Part shown: positions 46,085 to 54,714 of the stretch, one piece after another
Numbering within the stretch: the stretch's first letter is position 1
How the letters are laid out: the number at the start of each line of letters is the position of its first letter
DNA from: Ga0077530 sp046293075
GTDB taxonomy: Bacteria; Pseudomonadota; Alphaproteobacteria; Rhizobiales; Hyphomicrobiaceae
Assembly (NCBI GenBank): GCA_046293075.1
Contig: JBKBPL010000004.1
Coordinates: forward strand, 62,001 to 126,000
Length of the DNA: 64,000 nucleotides
Direction: 5' to 3'
Made by a program: the position numbers and the translations under genes
The notes under the pieces: model-generated
What the model was told of the DNA's origin: nothing
The model's input: the letters and a program-made list of their open reading frames with translations, nothing else
Databases searched by the model: none

Positions 46085-47353
46085 ATGAGCAGCGACAAAC
46101 CGGCCAAGTGGGGTGGCGGGCGGCGGCGTGGCGCGGAGACGAAGCCGGCACCGGCCACGGCCGCCCCCTCGACGCTGAGGCCTCGTGTCTCGGTGGCACA
46201 GCCACAGCGCCGAATTGACTCAGGCCGCCCGTTCAGTTCGGCCGACCGCGCCGCCGCCGAGCGCGACGCAAGCCTCGGGCGCAAGGTTGCCGCGGCCGTG
46301 CTCGCGGTCACCGTCCTCGTTTTTGGCTCGAACTACGCGGGGTTCTGGGAGTCTCCCGGTCAGCGCGAGGCACGCCTGCAGGCCGAGCGCGGGCGGCCTG
46401 GGCCGGCCAAGGAGGCGGCCGACAAGCAGCGCATCGCCATGGAGCGGCGCGAGGCCGACCGCCGCGAGTCCGAGCAGCTCGCCCGCGAGCGCGCCGCACA
46501 GCGCAGGGCGGCCGACGATGAAGCAGCGCGGCGCGCCCGCGAGGAGGCCGCAAAGCAGAAGGCCAAGGAAGAGGGCCGCCCGCCGCCCGCGCCGGTGCGG
46601 CCTAACCTGGCCGAGACGGACTGCCAGACGACGCGGCCCATTTCCGTGATCGTCCCCGCCTGCTCGGCGATCCTTGCGCAACACAGCGACTATGCCGAAG
46701 CCTATGCCGTCCGCGGCTGGGCCTTGCGCGAGCGCAATCAGCCCGAGCGGGCGCTGACCGACTTCAATCGCGCGCTACAGCTTGAGCCGAACAATGCCGC
46801 CACCCACGCACAGCGGGCGCTGACCTATGCCCGCCTGCGCGACTTCGACCGCGGGCTCGCGGACTACAACAGGGCCATCGAGCTGAGCCCGCAGAGCGCG
46901 AGCTTCTACATTGACCGCGGCGTCGCCTACATGGAACTCAAGGACTTCCCGCGCGCCACGGCGGACTTCGACCGCGCCGTTGAGCTCGACCCACGCTATC
47001 CGCTCGCCTACAACAACCGGGCGCGCGCGATCGCGCTCGGGACCGGCGATCATCGCCGCGCCATCCTTGATCTCGACCGCGCGATCGAGCTCAATCCGAA
47101 ATATGCGCTGGCCTTTGAGAACCGCGGCCTCAGCCATCTCGAGTTGAAGGACCTCACCAAGGCCCTTGCCGATTTCAACAGCGCGATCGAGATCAATCCG
47201 CGCTCGGCCCGCGCGCTCAACGCGCGCGGTGTTGCCTACGAGCGCCAGGGCCATCGCGATCTCGCGATCACCGACTACCGGCGCGCCCTCGATGCCGACC
47301 CGACTTTCTCCGCCGCACGCGAGAACCTCACAAGGCTGGGTGAAAAGCTATGA
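46085..47353 (+). CDS. Membrane-anchored TPR protein, copy A
   Basis: Predicted 422-residue protein. A basic cytoplasmic N-terminus of about 65 residues precedes one membrane helix (VAAAVLAVTVLVFGSNYAG), then a charged Arg/Glu/Ala coiled-coil segment to about 175, a Cys-X12-Cys pair, and six TPR units from about 205 to the end (for example NNRARAIAL, DRAIELNPKYALAF). It probably acts as a periplasmic scaffold. GGAGG precedes ATG 46085. It overlaps the following paralogue by four bases, so the two are translated together. Confidence 0.82.
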   Translation: MSSDKPAKWGGGRRRGAETKPAPATAAPSTLRPRVSVAQPQRRIDSGRPFSSADRAAAERDASLGRKVAAAVLAVTVLVFGSNYAGFWESPGQREARLQAERGRPGPAKEAADKQRIAMERREADRRESEQLARERAAQRRAADDEAARRAREEAAKQKAKEEGRPPPAPVRPNLAETDCQTTRPISVIVPACSAILAQHSDYAEAYAVRGWALRERNQPERALTDFNRALQLEPNNAATHAQRALTYARLRDFDRGLADYNRAIELSPQSASFYIDRGVAYMELKDFPRATADFDRAVELDPRYPLAYNNRARAIALGTGDHRRAILDLDRAIELNPKYALAFENRGLSHLELKDLTKALADFNSAIEINPRSARALNARGVAYERQGHRDLAITDYRRALDADPTFSAARENLTRLGEKL

Positions 47354-49059
47354 CGGAGCACGATCCAAGGCCGGGCACGGGCGCTGATCAGGTCCAGCCC
47401 GCGACCGCGAAAGCCCCGCTTGAGCCCCGCACGCGCTCGACACTCGAGCAAAACACGGCAGCACTCGGCGAGCGCGGTACGTCGCCGGCGCGCTTCCTCA
47501 TTGTGCTCGGCATTGCCCTGATCTTGCTTCTTGCAGCGACGAACGTGCTGGGCGTCTGGTCGCTGCCGGGTCAGTCCGAGGCGCGAAGGGAGGGCGCGCG
47601 CAAGGCCGCCGAGCGCAAGGAGGAAGCACGCCGGGCCGCGGAGCGTGAGGCTGCCAGCCGGAAGGAGGAAGCACGCAAAGCGGCAGAGCGCGAGGCCGCT
47701 GCCCGTCAAGCGGCCGAGCGGCGGGCCGCCGAGGAGGAAGCCGCGCGCCGCAAGGCTGCTGAGGATCGCGCGATGGCGGTGCAGGAGGCGGAGCGCAAGG
47801 CACGCGAGACGGGCGCCAAGCCACCACCGCCTTCGCCCGCGCCGCCGGCCGTCAGGCCCCAAGGTGGCCCGGCTCCGCGTGGCCAGGAGCTTGCTGAGCG
47901 GGTGCCGCCGCCAGCGGTGCCGAGGCCCGACCCGGATGCCAAGCGGTTCAACCCGCAGGAGATCCTCGAGGGGGCGCGGCGCAGGATCGACGAGGCAACG
48001 CGCCAGCCGCCTGCCGCGCCAGCGCCCCCGCCCTCGTCAACGCCATCGTCGCCTGCGCCACCCGCCGCGCAGCCGGAGACCAGGCGGCCGCGTGCACAGG
48101 ACCTTGTCGAGGAGCTGCGCCGCAAGCTCGATCGCCAGACGGCAGCACGTGAGCCGCCGCCATCTGCAACGACGCAGAACGAGCCGGGTGGTACGTCGGT
48201 GCAGCGTCCCGATCTCAGTGGCACGGGGTGCCGTACGGACCGGCCGCCTGATGAGGTGATCAAGGCGTGTGACGCCGTCATCGCGCGCACCCCGAATAGC
48301 GCCGAGGCTTACCTTGTTCGCGGCTCGGCGCACCGCCAGCGCCGCGATCTCAAGCGGGCCGTCGATGATCTCACGCGTGCCATAGATCTCGATCCGACCA
48401 ACGGCCGCGCGTTTGCGGAGCGTGGCCTCGCGCACTACGCGCGACAAGCGTTCGACCTCGCGATCGCTGACTATACGCGCGCCATCGAGCTCGATCCGCA
48501 GCGCGTGTGGCTCTACAACAACCGCGGACTTGCGCGCGTGTCTTTGAAAGACTACGCGGGCGCACTGGCCGACTACGACAAGGCCATCGAGATCAGTCCG
48601 CGGTATGCGCTTGCCTACTTCAATCGCGGGCGACTGCACTGGCTCGACGGGCGCAGGCATGAGCCGGCGCTCCTCGATCTCGGGCGCGCGATCGCGTTCA
48701 ATGCGAGGTTCGCCCCGGCTTACGCGCTCCGCGCCGAGATCCTCGCGGAGACAGGCAATCATCGTGCTGCGGTCGAGGATCTCACGCAGGTCATCAGTCT
48801 TGAGCCGCGCAATCAGCTTGCCCACGTGAGGCGAGCGCGCAGTCATGTCGAGACGGGCGCCTTCGACCAAGCCATCACGGATGCCGATCGAGCGTTGGAG
48901 ATCCTCCGCCGTTCACCGGATGCTTTCGTCGAGCGTGGTCGCGCCTGGGAAGGCAAGGGCGATCTGCAGGCCGCGATTCGCGACTACCGCAGCGCCTTGG
49001 ACGTCGATTCCAGCCATGCGGGCGCGCGAGAGCACCTGAGACGTGTTGGTGAACTCTGA
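47350..49059 (+). CDS. Membrane-anchored TPR protein, copy B
   Basis: Predicted 569-residue paralogue of copy A with the same plan: cytoplasmic N-terminus, one membrane helix (FLIVLGIALILLLAATNVLG), an Arg/Glu/Ala coiled coil with internal repeats (EEARRAAEREAASRKEEARKAAERE pattern at about 80-125), a Pro-rich linker to about 290, the C-X12-C pair and seven TPR units. The start ATG 47350 overlaps the copy A stop. The pair could form a hetero-oligomer in the envelope. No enzymatic domain is present. Confidence 0.82.
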   Translation: MTEHDPRPGTGADQVQPATAKAPLEPRTRSTLEQNTAALGERGTSPARFLIVLGIALILLLAATNVLGVWSLPGQSEARREGARKAAERKEEARRAAEREAASRKEEARKAAEREAAARQAAERRAAEEEAARRKAAEDRAMAVQEAERKARETGAKPPPPSPAPPAVRPQGGPAPRGQELAERVPPPAVPRPDPDAKRFNPQEILEGARRRIDEATRQPPAAPAPPPSSTPSSPAPPAAQPETRRPRAQDLVEELRRKLDRQTAAREPPPSATTQNEPGGTSVQRPDLSGTGCRTDRPPDEVIKACDAVIARTPNSAEAYLVRGSAHRQRRDLKRAVDDLTRAIDLDPTNGRAFAERGLAHYARQAFDLAIADYTRAIELDPQRVWLYNNRGLARVSLKDYAGALADYDKAIEISPRYALAYFNRGRLHWLDGRRHEPALLDLGRAIAFNARFAPAYALRAEILAETGNHRAAVEDLTQVISLEPRNQLAHVRRARSHVETGAFDQAITDADRALEILRRSPDAFVERGRAWEGKGDLQAAIRDYRSALDVDSSHAGAREHLRRVGEL

Positions 49060-49074
49060 CCGGCCGGCTTGCGG

Positions 49075-49917
49075 CTACTTCTCCCCGACCGGCCCGGCCA
49101 GGAAGATCGCCGAGCGCTCGATCTCCTCGATCTCGGCCATGGCGACAGGGAAATCGGCGTGATCTGGCTCGAGTGTACCGATACGGCGCTCGAGCTCAGA
49201 GAGGCGCTGACGGCCCGCAAGCTTCTGAAGGAAGATTGCGGATACGGCAGGCTGGTAGAACCGCTCGCGGTCGCTCTGGGTGAGAATGACGCCGCGGAGC
49301 TTGTCGCCGCCGCGCTGGAAGCGGTTGAGCGTGACGAGGCGCAGGGCACCCTGGAAGGTCGTGAGAAGCTGCAGCATCCCGGTGTGCGGGCTGATGTAGA
49401 CGCCTCCCGCGTGCTGCGTCGCCGCATTGGAGCCGCGGCCATTGGGGCTTCCCTGCAATTCGAGGAAACGCAGGCGGGAAAGATCCTCGTCCCAGTCCAG
49501 CTCGTAGACTGAGCGATAGAGGGCATTCCGCCGCGAGAAGATGCGGCGGTAGGCGAGATAGGGCCCGAGGTAGTCCTCATAGGCGGAAAGCAGGTAGCCG
49601 CCATAGCTTTCATCTGCCCGGCCCTGGAGCTTGGCACTCAATGCGCCATTGCCGTGCGGCGTGCCAAGGAGGGTGTCGAGGTCGATGGCAAGGCCGCGCG
49701 CGACGCCTGCAACCGTTGCGTCGCGCACGGGCTGGCCCGCAAGAAGATTGCCAAGCGTACGCTCCTTGCAGCCGGCGATCTCGGCAAGCGCGGTCCGCGT
49801 CAGGCCGCGCTTTGCCATCTCGATGCGCACGCGCCGTACAAATGCTTCCCGTTGTGCGGCTGTCAGCAGCGACGACATTGCCTTGCTCTCCCGGTCGGCG
49901 CGCTCTTCTTTCGACAT
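49075..49917 (-). CDS. XRE-type helix-turn-helix regulator with unknown C-terminal domain
   Basis: A 280-residue protein. Residues about 25-80 form an XRE-like helix-turn-helix (RGLTRTALAEIAGCKERTLGNLLAGQPV). The C-terminal 190 residues look like a sensor or enzyme-like beta-rich domain with YGGYLLSAYEDYLGPYLAYRRIF, NALYRSVYELDWDEDLSRLRFLE and GVYISPHTGMLQLLTTFQGALR; I do not recognise it. ATG 49917 has GGAG ten bases upstream, and ATG 49878 is an alternative. It converges with copy B of the TPR proteins (15 bp) and is divergent from the DUF4846 gene. Confidence 0.8.
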   Translation of the reverse strand: MSKEERADRESKAMSSLLTAAQREAFVRRVRIEMAKRGLTRTALAEIAGCKERTLGNLLAGQPVRDATVAGVARGLAIDLDTLLGTPHGNGALSAKLQGRADESYGGYLLSAYEDYLGPYLAYRRIFSRRNALYRSVYELDWDEDLSRLRFLELQGSPNGRGSNAATQHAGGVYISPHTGMLQLLTTFQGALRLVTLNRFQRGGDKLRGVILTQSDRERFYQPAVSAIFLQKLAGRQRLSELERRIGTLEPDHADFPVAMAEIEEIERSAIFLAGPVGEK

Positions 49918-50015
49918 CTGACAATGGCTCCTGACGCCACGCTGTCAATTGCCGTCACGAATATGCCAAAGCCCTGTGGCCGTCTTGCCGGCGAAGGAAA
50001 TTCGGGAGGAAGCCG

Positions 50016-50894
50016 GTGGGCTTGGACATGCAAGACCGTTGGCTGGTCAGCGCGCTCGTGCTCCTGCTGATGCTGGCATTCGCGGGCGGGGCTGCGGCCG
50101 AGCACTATGCCTGGCGGTCGCGGTCTCACGCCGAAAGCGACCGGCTCGACCGGCGCTTCATGCCGCCAGAGGGGTTCGTCCGCATTACCGTGCAAGCGGG
50201 AAGCTTTGCCGCGTGGCTGCGCGGCCTGCCGCTGAAGCCGCCGGGGACACCCGTCCTCCTGCACACCGGCGGCCCGAAGTGGCGCCAGGACGTCCATGCT
50301 GCCGTGATCGACATCGATACGGGTGCGCGCGATCTCCAGCAGTGCGCCGATGCTGTGATGCGGCTCAGGGCAGAGTGGCAGTTCGCGCGGGGCAAGGCCC
50401 GGCGGATTGCCTTCAACGATACGGGTGGGCGCAAGCCTATGCCCTTCAGTCGCTGGGCTGCCGGCGAGCGGCCGCGCGCGGAAGGCCGCGGGCTCGTTTG
50501 GGTGAAGCGGGCGCCCCCCGACGCGAGCTATGCCTCGTTCCGCCGCTACATGGACACCGTCTTCACCTGGGCCGGCACGCATTCCCTCGAGCGTGAGCTT
50601 GCCCCGGTGGCGGACGGCCGCGTCGAGATCGGCGATGTGATCATCAAAGGTGGCTTCCCCGGTCACGCGGTGCTGGTCGCCGATGTCGTCGAGCACCCCG
50701 GGACGGGCGAGCGCCGCTTCCTGCTCATCCAGAGCTTCATGCCGGCGCAGGACATGCACGTCCTCAAGGGACGCGATACGCCCGATGGCAGCCCATGGTT
50801 TCGCCTGGCGCCCGATCAGCCGTTCGTCACGCCGGAATGGATTTTTCCTCCCGGCAGTCTTCGGCGCTGGGCCATTGCAACCAGTCAGCGATGA
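50016..50894 (+). CDS. DUF4846 secreted protein
   Basis: Predicted 292-residue protein with an N-terminal signal (VSALVLLLMLAFAGGAAA). The mature part carries DUF4846 landmarks: GSFAAWLRGLPLKPPGTPV, DLQQCADAVMRLRAEWQFARG, YMDTVFTWAGTHSLERE, and IGDVIIKGGFPGHAVLVADVVEHPGTGERRFLLIQSFMPAQDMHVLK. The GHAVLVAD and QSFMPAQ motifs look like an NlpC/CHAP-type surface but no catalytic triad is proven. GTG 50016 is chosen because GGAGG lies seven bases upstream; ATG 50028 is too far from it. Function unknown. Confidence 0.85.
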   Translation: MGLDMQDRWLVSALVLLLMLAFAGGAAAEHYAWRSRSHAESDRLDRRFMPPEGFVRITVQAGSFAAWLRGLPLKPPGTPVLLHTGGPKWRQDVHAAVIDIDTGARDLQQCADAVMRLRAEWQFARGKARRIAFNDTGGRKPMPFSRWAAGERPRAEGRGLVWVKRAPPDASYASFRRYMDTVFTWAGTHSLERELAPVADGRVEIGDVIIKGGFPGHAVLVADVVEHPGTGERRFLLIQSFMPAQDMHVLKGRDTPDGSPWFRLAPDQPFVTPEWIFPPGSLRRWAIATSQR

Positions 50895-50905
50895 CAGCGT
50901 CTGTT

Positions 50906-51223
50906 TCAGTAGAAGAGCAGGATCGCCGCGGCGCCCATGGCCAGCCCAATCAGACCCACACCCCGGATCGAGCGGAAGATGACCTCGCGGAATAGTTCGG
51001 GGACCGTCCGCCAGGGGAGTTGCCATACCCATCCGACGATAAAGCCCGCGATCAGTCCGAGCCCCAATGACATGAGGTCGAGGCTCGGCAGCGCGAGGCC
51101 GGTCCTGGCGGCCGGCGCAGCGGCCGTGGCCGGGTCGATGGGTAAGGGCCCGCCAGGAGAGCCCGGCAGGAGTACCGCATAGGTCAGCGCAGCGACCGCC
51201 AGCAGTATGAAGAGACGTGCCAT
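50906..51223 (-). CDS. Small membrane protein, unknown
   Basis: A 105-residue protein with three hydrophobic segments (MARLFILLAVAALTYAVLL, SLGLGLIAGFIVGWVW, GVGLIGLAMGAAAILLFY). No family recognised. It converges with the DUF4846 gene, 11 bp apart. The start at ATG 51223 is taken because the first membrane segment begins there; the ribosome binding site is weak. Confidence 0.55.
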   Translation of the reverse strand: MARLFILLAVAALTYAVLLPGSPGGPLPIDPATAAAPAARTGLALPSLDLMSLGLGLIAGFIVGWVWQLPWRTVPELFREVIFRSIRGVGLIGLAMGAAAILLFY

Positions 51224-51312
51224 GCCCGAGCGTAGCCGGAAGTCGGCAAACAGGCGGTTAACAGCCTGGCGGATCAGGGGCTTGGCCTGTGCGAACAAAA
51301 TTCGGCGGCCGC

Positions 51313-51339
51313 TGTCGACTGCGGCCCTCTTCAACCGTC
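51313..51339 (+). promoter_or_regulatory. ECF42-type sigma factor promoter candidate 1
   Basis: TGTCGA-N17-CGTC lies 36 bp before the DGPF gene start. From the literature as I recall it, ECF42 sigma factors recognise TGTCGA at -35 and CG(A/T)C at -10. Its position in front of the operon encoding such a sigma factor suggests autoregulation. Confidence 0.6.
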
Positions 51340-51374
51340 CTTGAGGGGTGATCACACGAAAGGAACCCTGAGCA

Positions 51375-51746
51375 ATGCAGTACGCCATCCTCTGCTATCA
51401 CGACGAGAACGTCGTCTGTGCCTGGTCGAAGGCGCACGATGACGCGGTGATGGCCAAGCTGTCGGTTGTCCACGAGAAGGTCGCGCGCCAGGGGAAACTT
51501 GGGCCCGTGGTGCGGCTGCTGCCGACCACGGCCGCAACCACGCTTCGCAAGGACCGCGAGCCGCCGATCGTCATCGACGGGCCGTTTGCCGAGACCAAGG
51601 AGCAACTGCTCGGCTTCTACATCGTCGATGCCGAGAACCTGGACGAGGTCCTCGATATCGCGCGCGATCTTGCTGCGGCCAATCCCGGTGGCGCCTACGA
51701 GATCCGCCCTATCGGCCTGTTCAAGGACGGGAAGCAGGCGCCGTGA
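51375..51746 (+). CDS. YCII/DGPF-domain protein
   Basis: A 123-residue DGPF-type YCII-related protein: MQYAILCYHDENVV, TAATTLRKDREPPIVIDGPFAETKEQLLGFYIVDAENLDEVL and GGAYEIRPIGLF. The IDGPFAETKE motif gives the family its name. DGPF proteins are the typical neighbours of ECF42 sigma factors; their activity is unknown, with a ferredoxin-like fold and possible small-molecule binding. Its stop overlaps the start of the sigma factor gene by four bases (GTGA), so both are made together, probably from the promoter at 51313. Confidence 0.92.
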   Translation: MQYAILCYHDENVVCAWSKAHDDAVMAKLSVVHEKVARQGKLGPVVRLLPTTAATTLRKDREPPIVIDGPFAETKEQLLGFYIVDAENLDEVLDIARDLAAANPGGAYEIRPIGLFKDGKQAP

Positions 51747-53026
51747 CCGATACCCGGTGGATCAACGCCGTGCTGACGTCCGCGCGCCCTCGCGTGGTCG
51801 CGGCGCTGCTCCGGCACTTTCGCGACCTCGACATGGCCGAGGAAGCCTGCCAGGAGGCGTGTCTCAGGGCGCTCCGGCTGTGGCCATCGCAGGGGCCGCC
51901 ACGCGACGCTGCGGCCTGGCTGATCATGGTCGGCCGCAATGCCGCGATCGACGCGACCCGCCGCCAGGGTCGCCTGACGGCGCTCCCCGCGGAGGACGCG
52001 ATCTCCGACCTCTCGGATGCGGAGGCTGCGACCGTCGAGCGCCTCGACGCGGCCGATTATCGCGACGACATCCTGCGTCTCCTCTTCGTGTGCTGCCACC
52101 CCGAACTGCCGGTGACGCAGCAGATCGCGCTCGCGCTGCGCATCGTCTCGGGGCTGTCCGTCGCCCAGATCGCGCGCGCCTTCCTTGTGACCGAGGCGGC
52201 CATGGAGCAGCGCATCACACGGGCGAAGCGGCTCGTCGGCAACGCCAACGTGCCGTTCGAAGCGCCCGGTGCCGTCGAGCGCAGCGAGCGCCTGGCGGCG
52301 GTCGCCGGCGTGATCTACCTGGTATTCAATGAAGGTTATACGAGCGACGTCGTCGAGCAGGGCGCGCGCGCAGCGCTCTGTGAAGAGGCCATCCGGCTCG
52401 CGCGGCTGCTGCTCCATCTCTTCCCCGCCGAGCCCGAGATCATGGCGCTCATGGCCTTGATGCTGCTGCAGCACGCCCGTGCCGACGCGCGCTTCGATGC
52501 CAATGGCCATGCTGTTCTGCTACCCAATCAAGACCGGAGCCTGTGGAACGCAAAGCTCATTGCCGAGGGGCTTGCCCTCGTCGACAAGGCTCTCCGCCAC
52601 CGCCGGCCGGGCCCCTATCAGATCCAGGCGGCGATTGCGGCCCTCCACGCGCGGGCCGCGCGCGCCGAGGATACCGACTGGGCCCAGATCGCACTGCTTT
52701 ATGGTGCGCTCGAGCAGATGCAGCCCTCGCCCGTGGTCACGCTCAATCGCGCCGTGGCGGTCTCCAAGGCCGAGGGACCGGCCGCCGCACTGGCCATGAT
52801 CGAGCCGCTTGCTGATCGGCTCGACGGCTACTTCTACTTCCACGGTGCGCGCGGCGCCTTCCTGCTCGAACTCGAGCGGCCCGGAGAGGCCAAGGTTGCC
52901 TTCGATCGCGCCATCGCGCTGGCCAACACCCCGGCGGAAGCAGCGCACATCCGCCTTCAGCTCGATCGGCTGGCGGGCGCGACGGGTGCCAGCAGCAAGA
53001 AGAGAGAGCCTGCGAAAAATTCCTGA
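51743..53026 (+). CDS. ECF42-type RNA polymerase sigma factor with C-terminal extension
   Basis: A 427-residue extracytoplasmic-function sigma factor. Residues about 1-80 hold sigma region 2 (DLDMAEEACQEACLRALRLWP, AAWLIMVGRNAAIDATRR) and 110-175 region 4 (PVTQQIALALRIVSGLSVAQIARAFLVTEAAMEQRITRAKR). A long helical TPR-like extension follows, including VIYLVFNEGYTSD, typical of group ECF42, which replaces an anti-sigma factor as the control element. GTG start overlaps the DGPF stop. Two matching promoter-like sites nearby define a likely local regulon. Confidence 0.92.
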   Translation: MTDTRWINAVLTSARPRVVAALLRHFRDLDMAEEACQEACLRALRLWPSQGPPRDAAAWLIMVGRNAAIDATRRQGRLTALPAEDAISDLSDAEAATVERLDAADYRDDILRLLFVCCHPELPVTQQIALALRIVSGLSVAQIARAFLVTEAAMEQRITRAKRLVGNANVPFEAPGAVERSERLAAVAGVIYLVFNEGYTSDVVEQGARAALCEEAIRLARLLLHLFPAEPEIMALMALMLLQHARADARFDANGHAVLLPNQDRSLWNAKLIAEGLALVDKALRHRRPGPYQIQAAIAALHARAARAEDTDWAQIALLYGALEQMQPSPVVTLNRAVAVSKAEGPAAALAMIEPLADRLDGYFYFHGARGAFLLELERPGEAKVAFDRAIALANTPAEAAHIRLQLDRLAGATGASSKKREPAKNS

Positions 53027-53033
53027 TCGGCGA

Positions 53034-53060
53034 TGTCGGACGCCGGCGCTCCCGTGCGTC
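53034..53060 (+). promoter_or_regulatory. ECF42-type promoter candidate 2
   Basis: TGTCGG-N17-CGTC, the same spacing as the site at 51313 with one base changed, lies 59 bp before the VOC gene start and just after the sigma factor stop. It would drive the downstream operon of VOC, DUF1428, MoaD-like and propeller genes. Confidence 0.55.
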
Positions 53061-53118
53061 CTTGGATCAAACTGAACGAAACCAGCCTACACAAACCGGA
53101 TCGACGATGGAGGATTTC

Positions 53119-53580
53119 ATGTCTGAACAGGCGATACGGGCGACCGGCTGCCCAGGTGAAGCACTCGATGCGCAGGCCGCCGGCAGGGCCGGAGAGGTTG
53201 AGGTTCTGGGGGGCGTCACGCCCTATCTGCAGCTCGATGGTGCATCGAAGGCTGCAGAATTCTACGTCCGCGCCTTCGATGCCATGGAGATGGGGCGCGC
53301 CCCGCCCGACGAGAAGGGGCGCATGATGCACATCCATCTCTATTTGAACGGCGGCTCGCTCATGCTCTGCGATCCGTTTCCGGAGCACGGCTATCCGTCG
53401 GTCAAGCCTCAGGGCTACACGCTCCATCTGCAGGTCGACGACGTCGATCCGGTCTGGAAGCGCGCGGTCGCGGCAGGCTGCGAGATGGTCGTGCCTGTCC
53501 AGCGCATGTTCTGGGGACACCGGTACGGCGTTCTGCGCGATCCCTTCAACGTTATGTGGTCGATCGCCTCGGTGAAGTGA
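53119..53580 (+). CDS. VOC (PhnB-like glyoxalase) family protein
   Basis: A 153-residue vicinal-oxygen-chelate protein of the PhnB-like/YdcE type: GGVTPYLQLDGASKAAEFYVRAFDAMEMGR, KGRMMHIHLYLNGGSLMLCDPFPEHG, GYTLHLQVDDVDPVWKRAVAAGCEMVVPVQRMFWGHRYGVLRDPFNVMWSIA. Such proteins are frequent members of ECF42 gene clusters; the substrate is unknown. ATG 53119 has GGAGG five bases upstream, so it is chosen over ATG 53107 and 53062. Residues 1-45 before the fold are extra. Confidence 0.9.
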   Translation: MSEQAIRATGCPGEALDAQAAGRAGEVEVLGGVTPYLQLDGASKAAEFYVRAFDAMEMGRAPPDEKGRMMHIHLYLNGGSLMLCDPFPEHGYPSVKPQGYTLHLQVDDVDPVWKRAVAAGCEMVVPVQRMFWGHRYGVLRDPFNVMWSIASVK

Positions 53581-53621
53581 GCCCCTATCTGCCGATGCGC
53601 CCAACGACGAGGAGATGAGAT

Positions 53622-53978
53622 GTGACCATGTATGTCGATGGCTATGTACTGCCGGTTCCGAAGAAGAACCTGGACACTTTTCGCGAGATGGCGACGTTGG
53701 CCGGCAAAGTCTGGATGGACCACGGCGCTCTCTCCTACGTCGAATGTGTCGCCGAGGACGTGAAGCCGGGCGTGCACACCTCTTTCCCTCAGGCGGTCAA
53801 GCTGGAGGAAGGTGAGACCGTCATCTTCTCGTGGATCACTTTCAAGTCGCGCGAGGATCGGGATCGCATCAATGCGGCCGTCATGAAGGATCCGCGCCTC
53901 AAGCACAGCCCCGAGAGCATGCCGTTCGATGGCAAGCGCATGTTCTGGGGTGGGTTCGAGCCGATCGTGCAGTTCTGA
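53622..53978 (+). CDS. DUF1428 family protein
   Basis: A 118-residue DUF1428 protein, a dimeric ferredoxin-like (alpha/beta-barrel) fold. MTMYVDGYVLPVPKKNLDTFREMATLAGKVWMDHGALSYVECVAEDVKPG and the end MPFDGKRMFWGGFEPIVQF match the family (also called YbaA-like). The function is not known. GTG 53622 has GGAG seven bases upstream, better than ATG 53628. It lies 41 bp after the VOC gene and before a second VOC gene, so all are likely one transcript. Confidence 0.9.
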   Translation: MTMYVDGYVLPVPKKNLDTFREMATLAGKVWMDHGALSYVECVAEDVKPGVHTSFPQAVKLEEGETVIFSWITFKSREDRDRINAAVMKDPRLKHSPESMPFDGKRMFWGGFEPIVQF

Positions 53979-54022
53979 ATGCGCCAAAGGTCAAAGATCG
54001 AAATTCGGAGTTCGAGGTCATC

Positions 54023-54442
54023 ATGAGCACCAGCGTATTCATCAATCTTCCCGTCAGGGATCTGAAGCGAACCATCGCCTTCTACACGGCGCTGGGGTTC
54101 AAGTTCGACGAGCGCTTCACCAACGACGACGCGGCAGGCATGATCATCAGCGAAGGCCACAGCTACGCGATGCTGCTGACGCACAAGCACTTCAAGAACT
54201 TCATCAAGAATGACATCGCAGATCCGAACAAGGTCACGCAGGTGCTCGTCGCGCTCAAATACAACTCGCGAGAAGATGTCGATGAAATCATCCGTAAGGC
54301 AGTCGCTGCCGGCGGCCAGGATGCGCGCGAGCCGCAGGATTTGGGCTTCATGTACGGCCGGGCGTTTGCCGATCCCGACGGTCACGTCTGGGAGCCATTC
54401 TGGATGGATGTGAGCGCTGTTCCCGCGAAGGAAGGAGCCTGA
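54023..54442 (+). CDS. VOC family protein (second)
   Basis: A 139-residue glyoxalase/bleomycin-resistance-fold protein: STSVFINLPVRDLKRTIAFYTALGFKFDERFTNDDAAGMIISEG, then MLLTHKHFKNFIKN, and the second beta-alpha-beta-beta-beta module ending GRAFADPDGHVWEPFWMD with the metal-ligand Glu. Its sequence differs from the other VOC protein of the cluster, so it is not a recent duplicate. Its stop and the start of the MoaD-like gene share one base (TGATG). Confidence 0.9.
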   Translation: MSTSVFINLPVRDLKRTIAFYTALGFKFDERFTNDDAAGMIISEGHSYAMLLTHKHFKNFIKNDIADPNKVTQVLVALKYNSREDVDEIIRKAVAAGGQDAREPQDLGFMYGRAFADPDGHVWEPFWMDVSAVPAKEGA

Positions 54443-54711
54443 TGCCCCGCGTCGTCTTCACGCCCAATATCCAGCGACACGTCGCGTGCCCCGAGGCCGA
54501 AGCGCCGGGCGCAACAGTGCGCGAGGTATTGGACGCGGTGTTCGCCGACAACCCGCAGGCGCGCGGCTATGTGCTCGACGATCAGGCGGTGCTGCGCCGG
54601 CACATGACGATCTTCGTCGACGGGATCATGATCCGCGACCGCACGGGTCTCAGCGACGCCGTCGGCGATCGCAGCACCATCTACGTCTTTCAGGCCCTGT
54701 CAGGAGGGTAG
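54442..54711 (+). CDS. MoaD/ThiS-like ubiquitin-fold protein ending in Gly-Gly
   Basis: An 89-residue beta-grasp protein: VVFTPNIQRHVACPEAEAPGATVREVLDAVF, RRHMTIFVDGIMIRDRTG and the end IYVFQALSGG. The terminal Gly-Gly is the group that MoaD, ThiS and relatives adenylate and load with sulfur or conjugate to targets. No moeB/thiF-type activating enzyme is adjacent. The gene overlaps the VOC stop, and the Shine-Dalgarno GGAGGG of the next gene is made of its own final Ser-Gly-Gly codons. Partner of the beta-propeller protein by context. Confidence 0.85.
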   Translation: MPRVVFTPNIQRHVACPEAEAPGATVREVLDAVFADNPQARGYVLDDQAVLRRHMTIFVDGIMIRDRTGLSDAVGDRSTIYVFQALSGG

Positions 54712-54714
54712 ATT

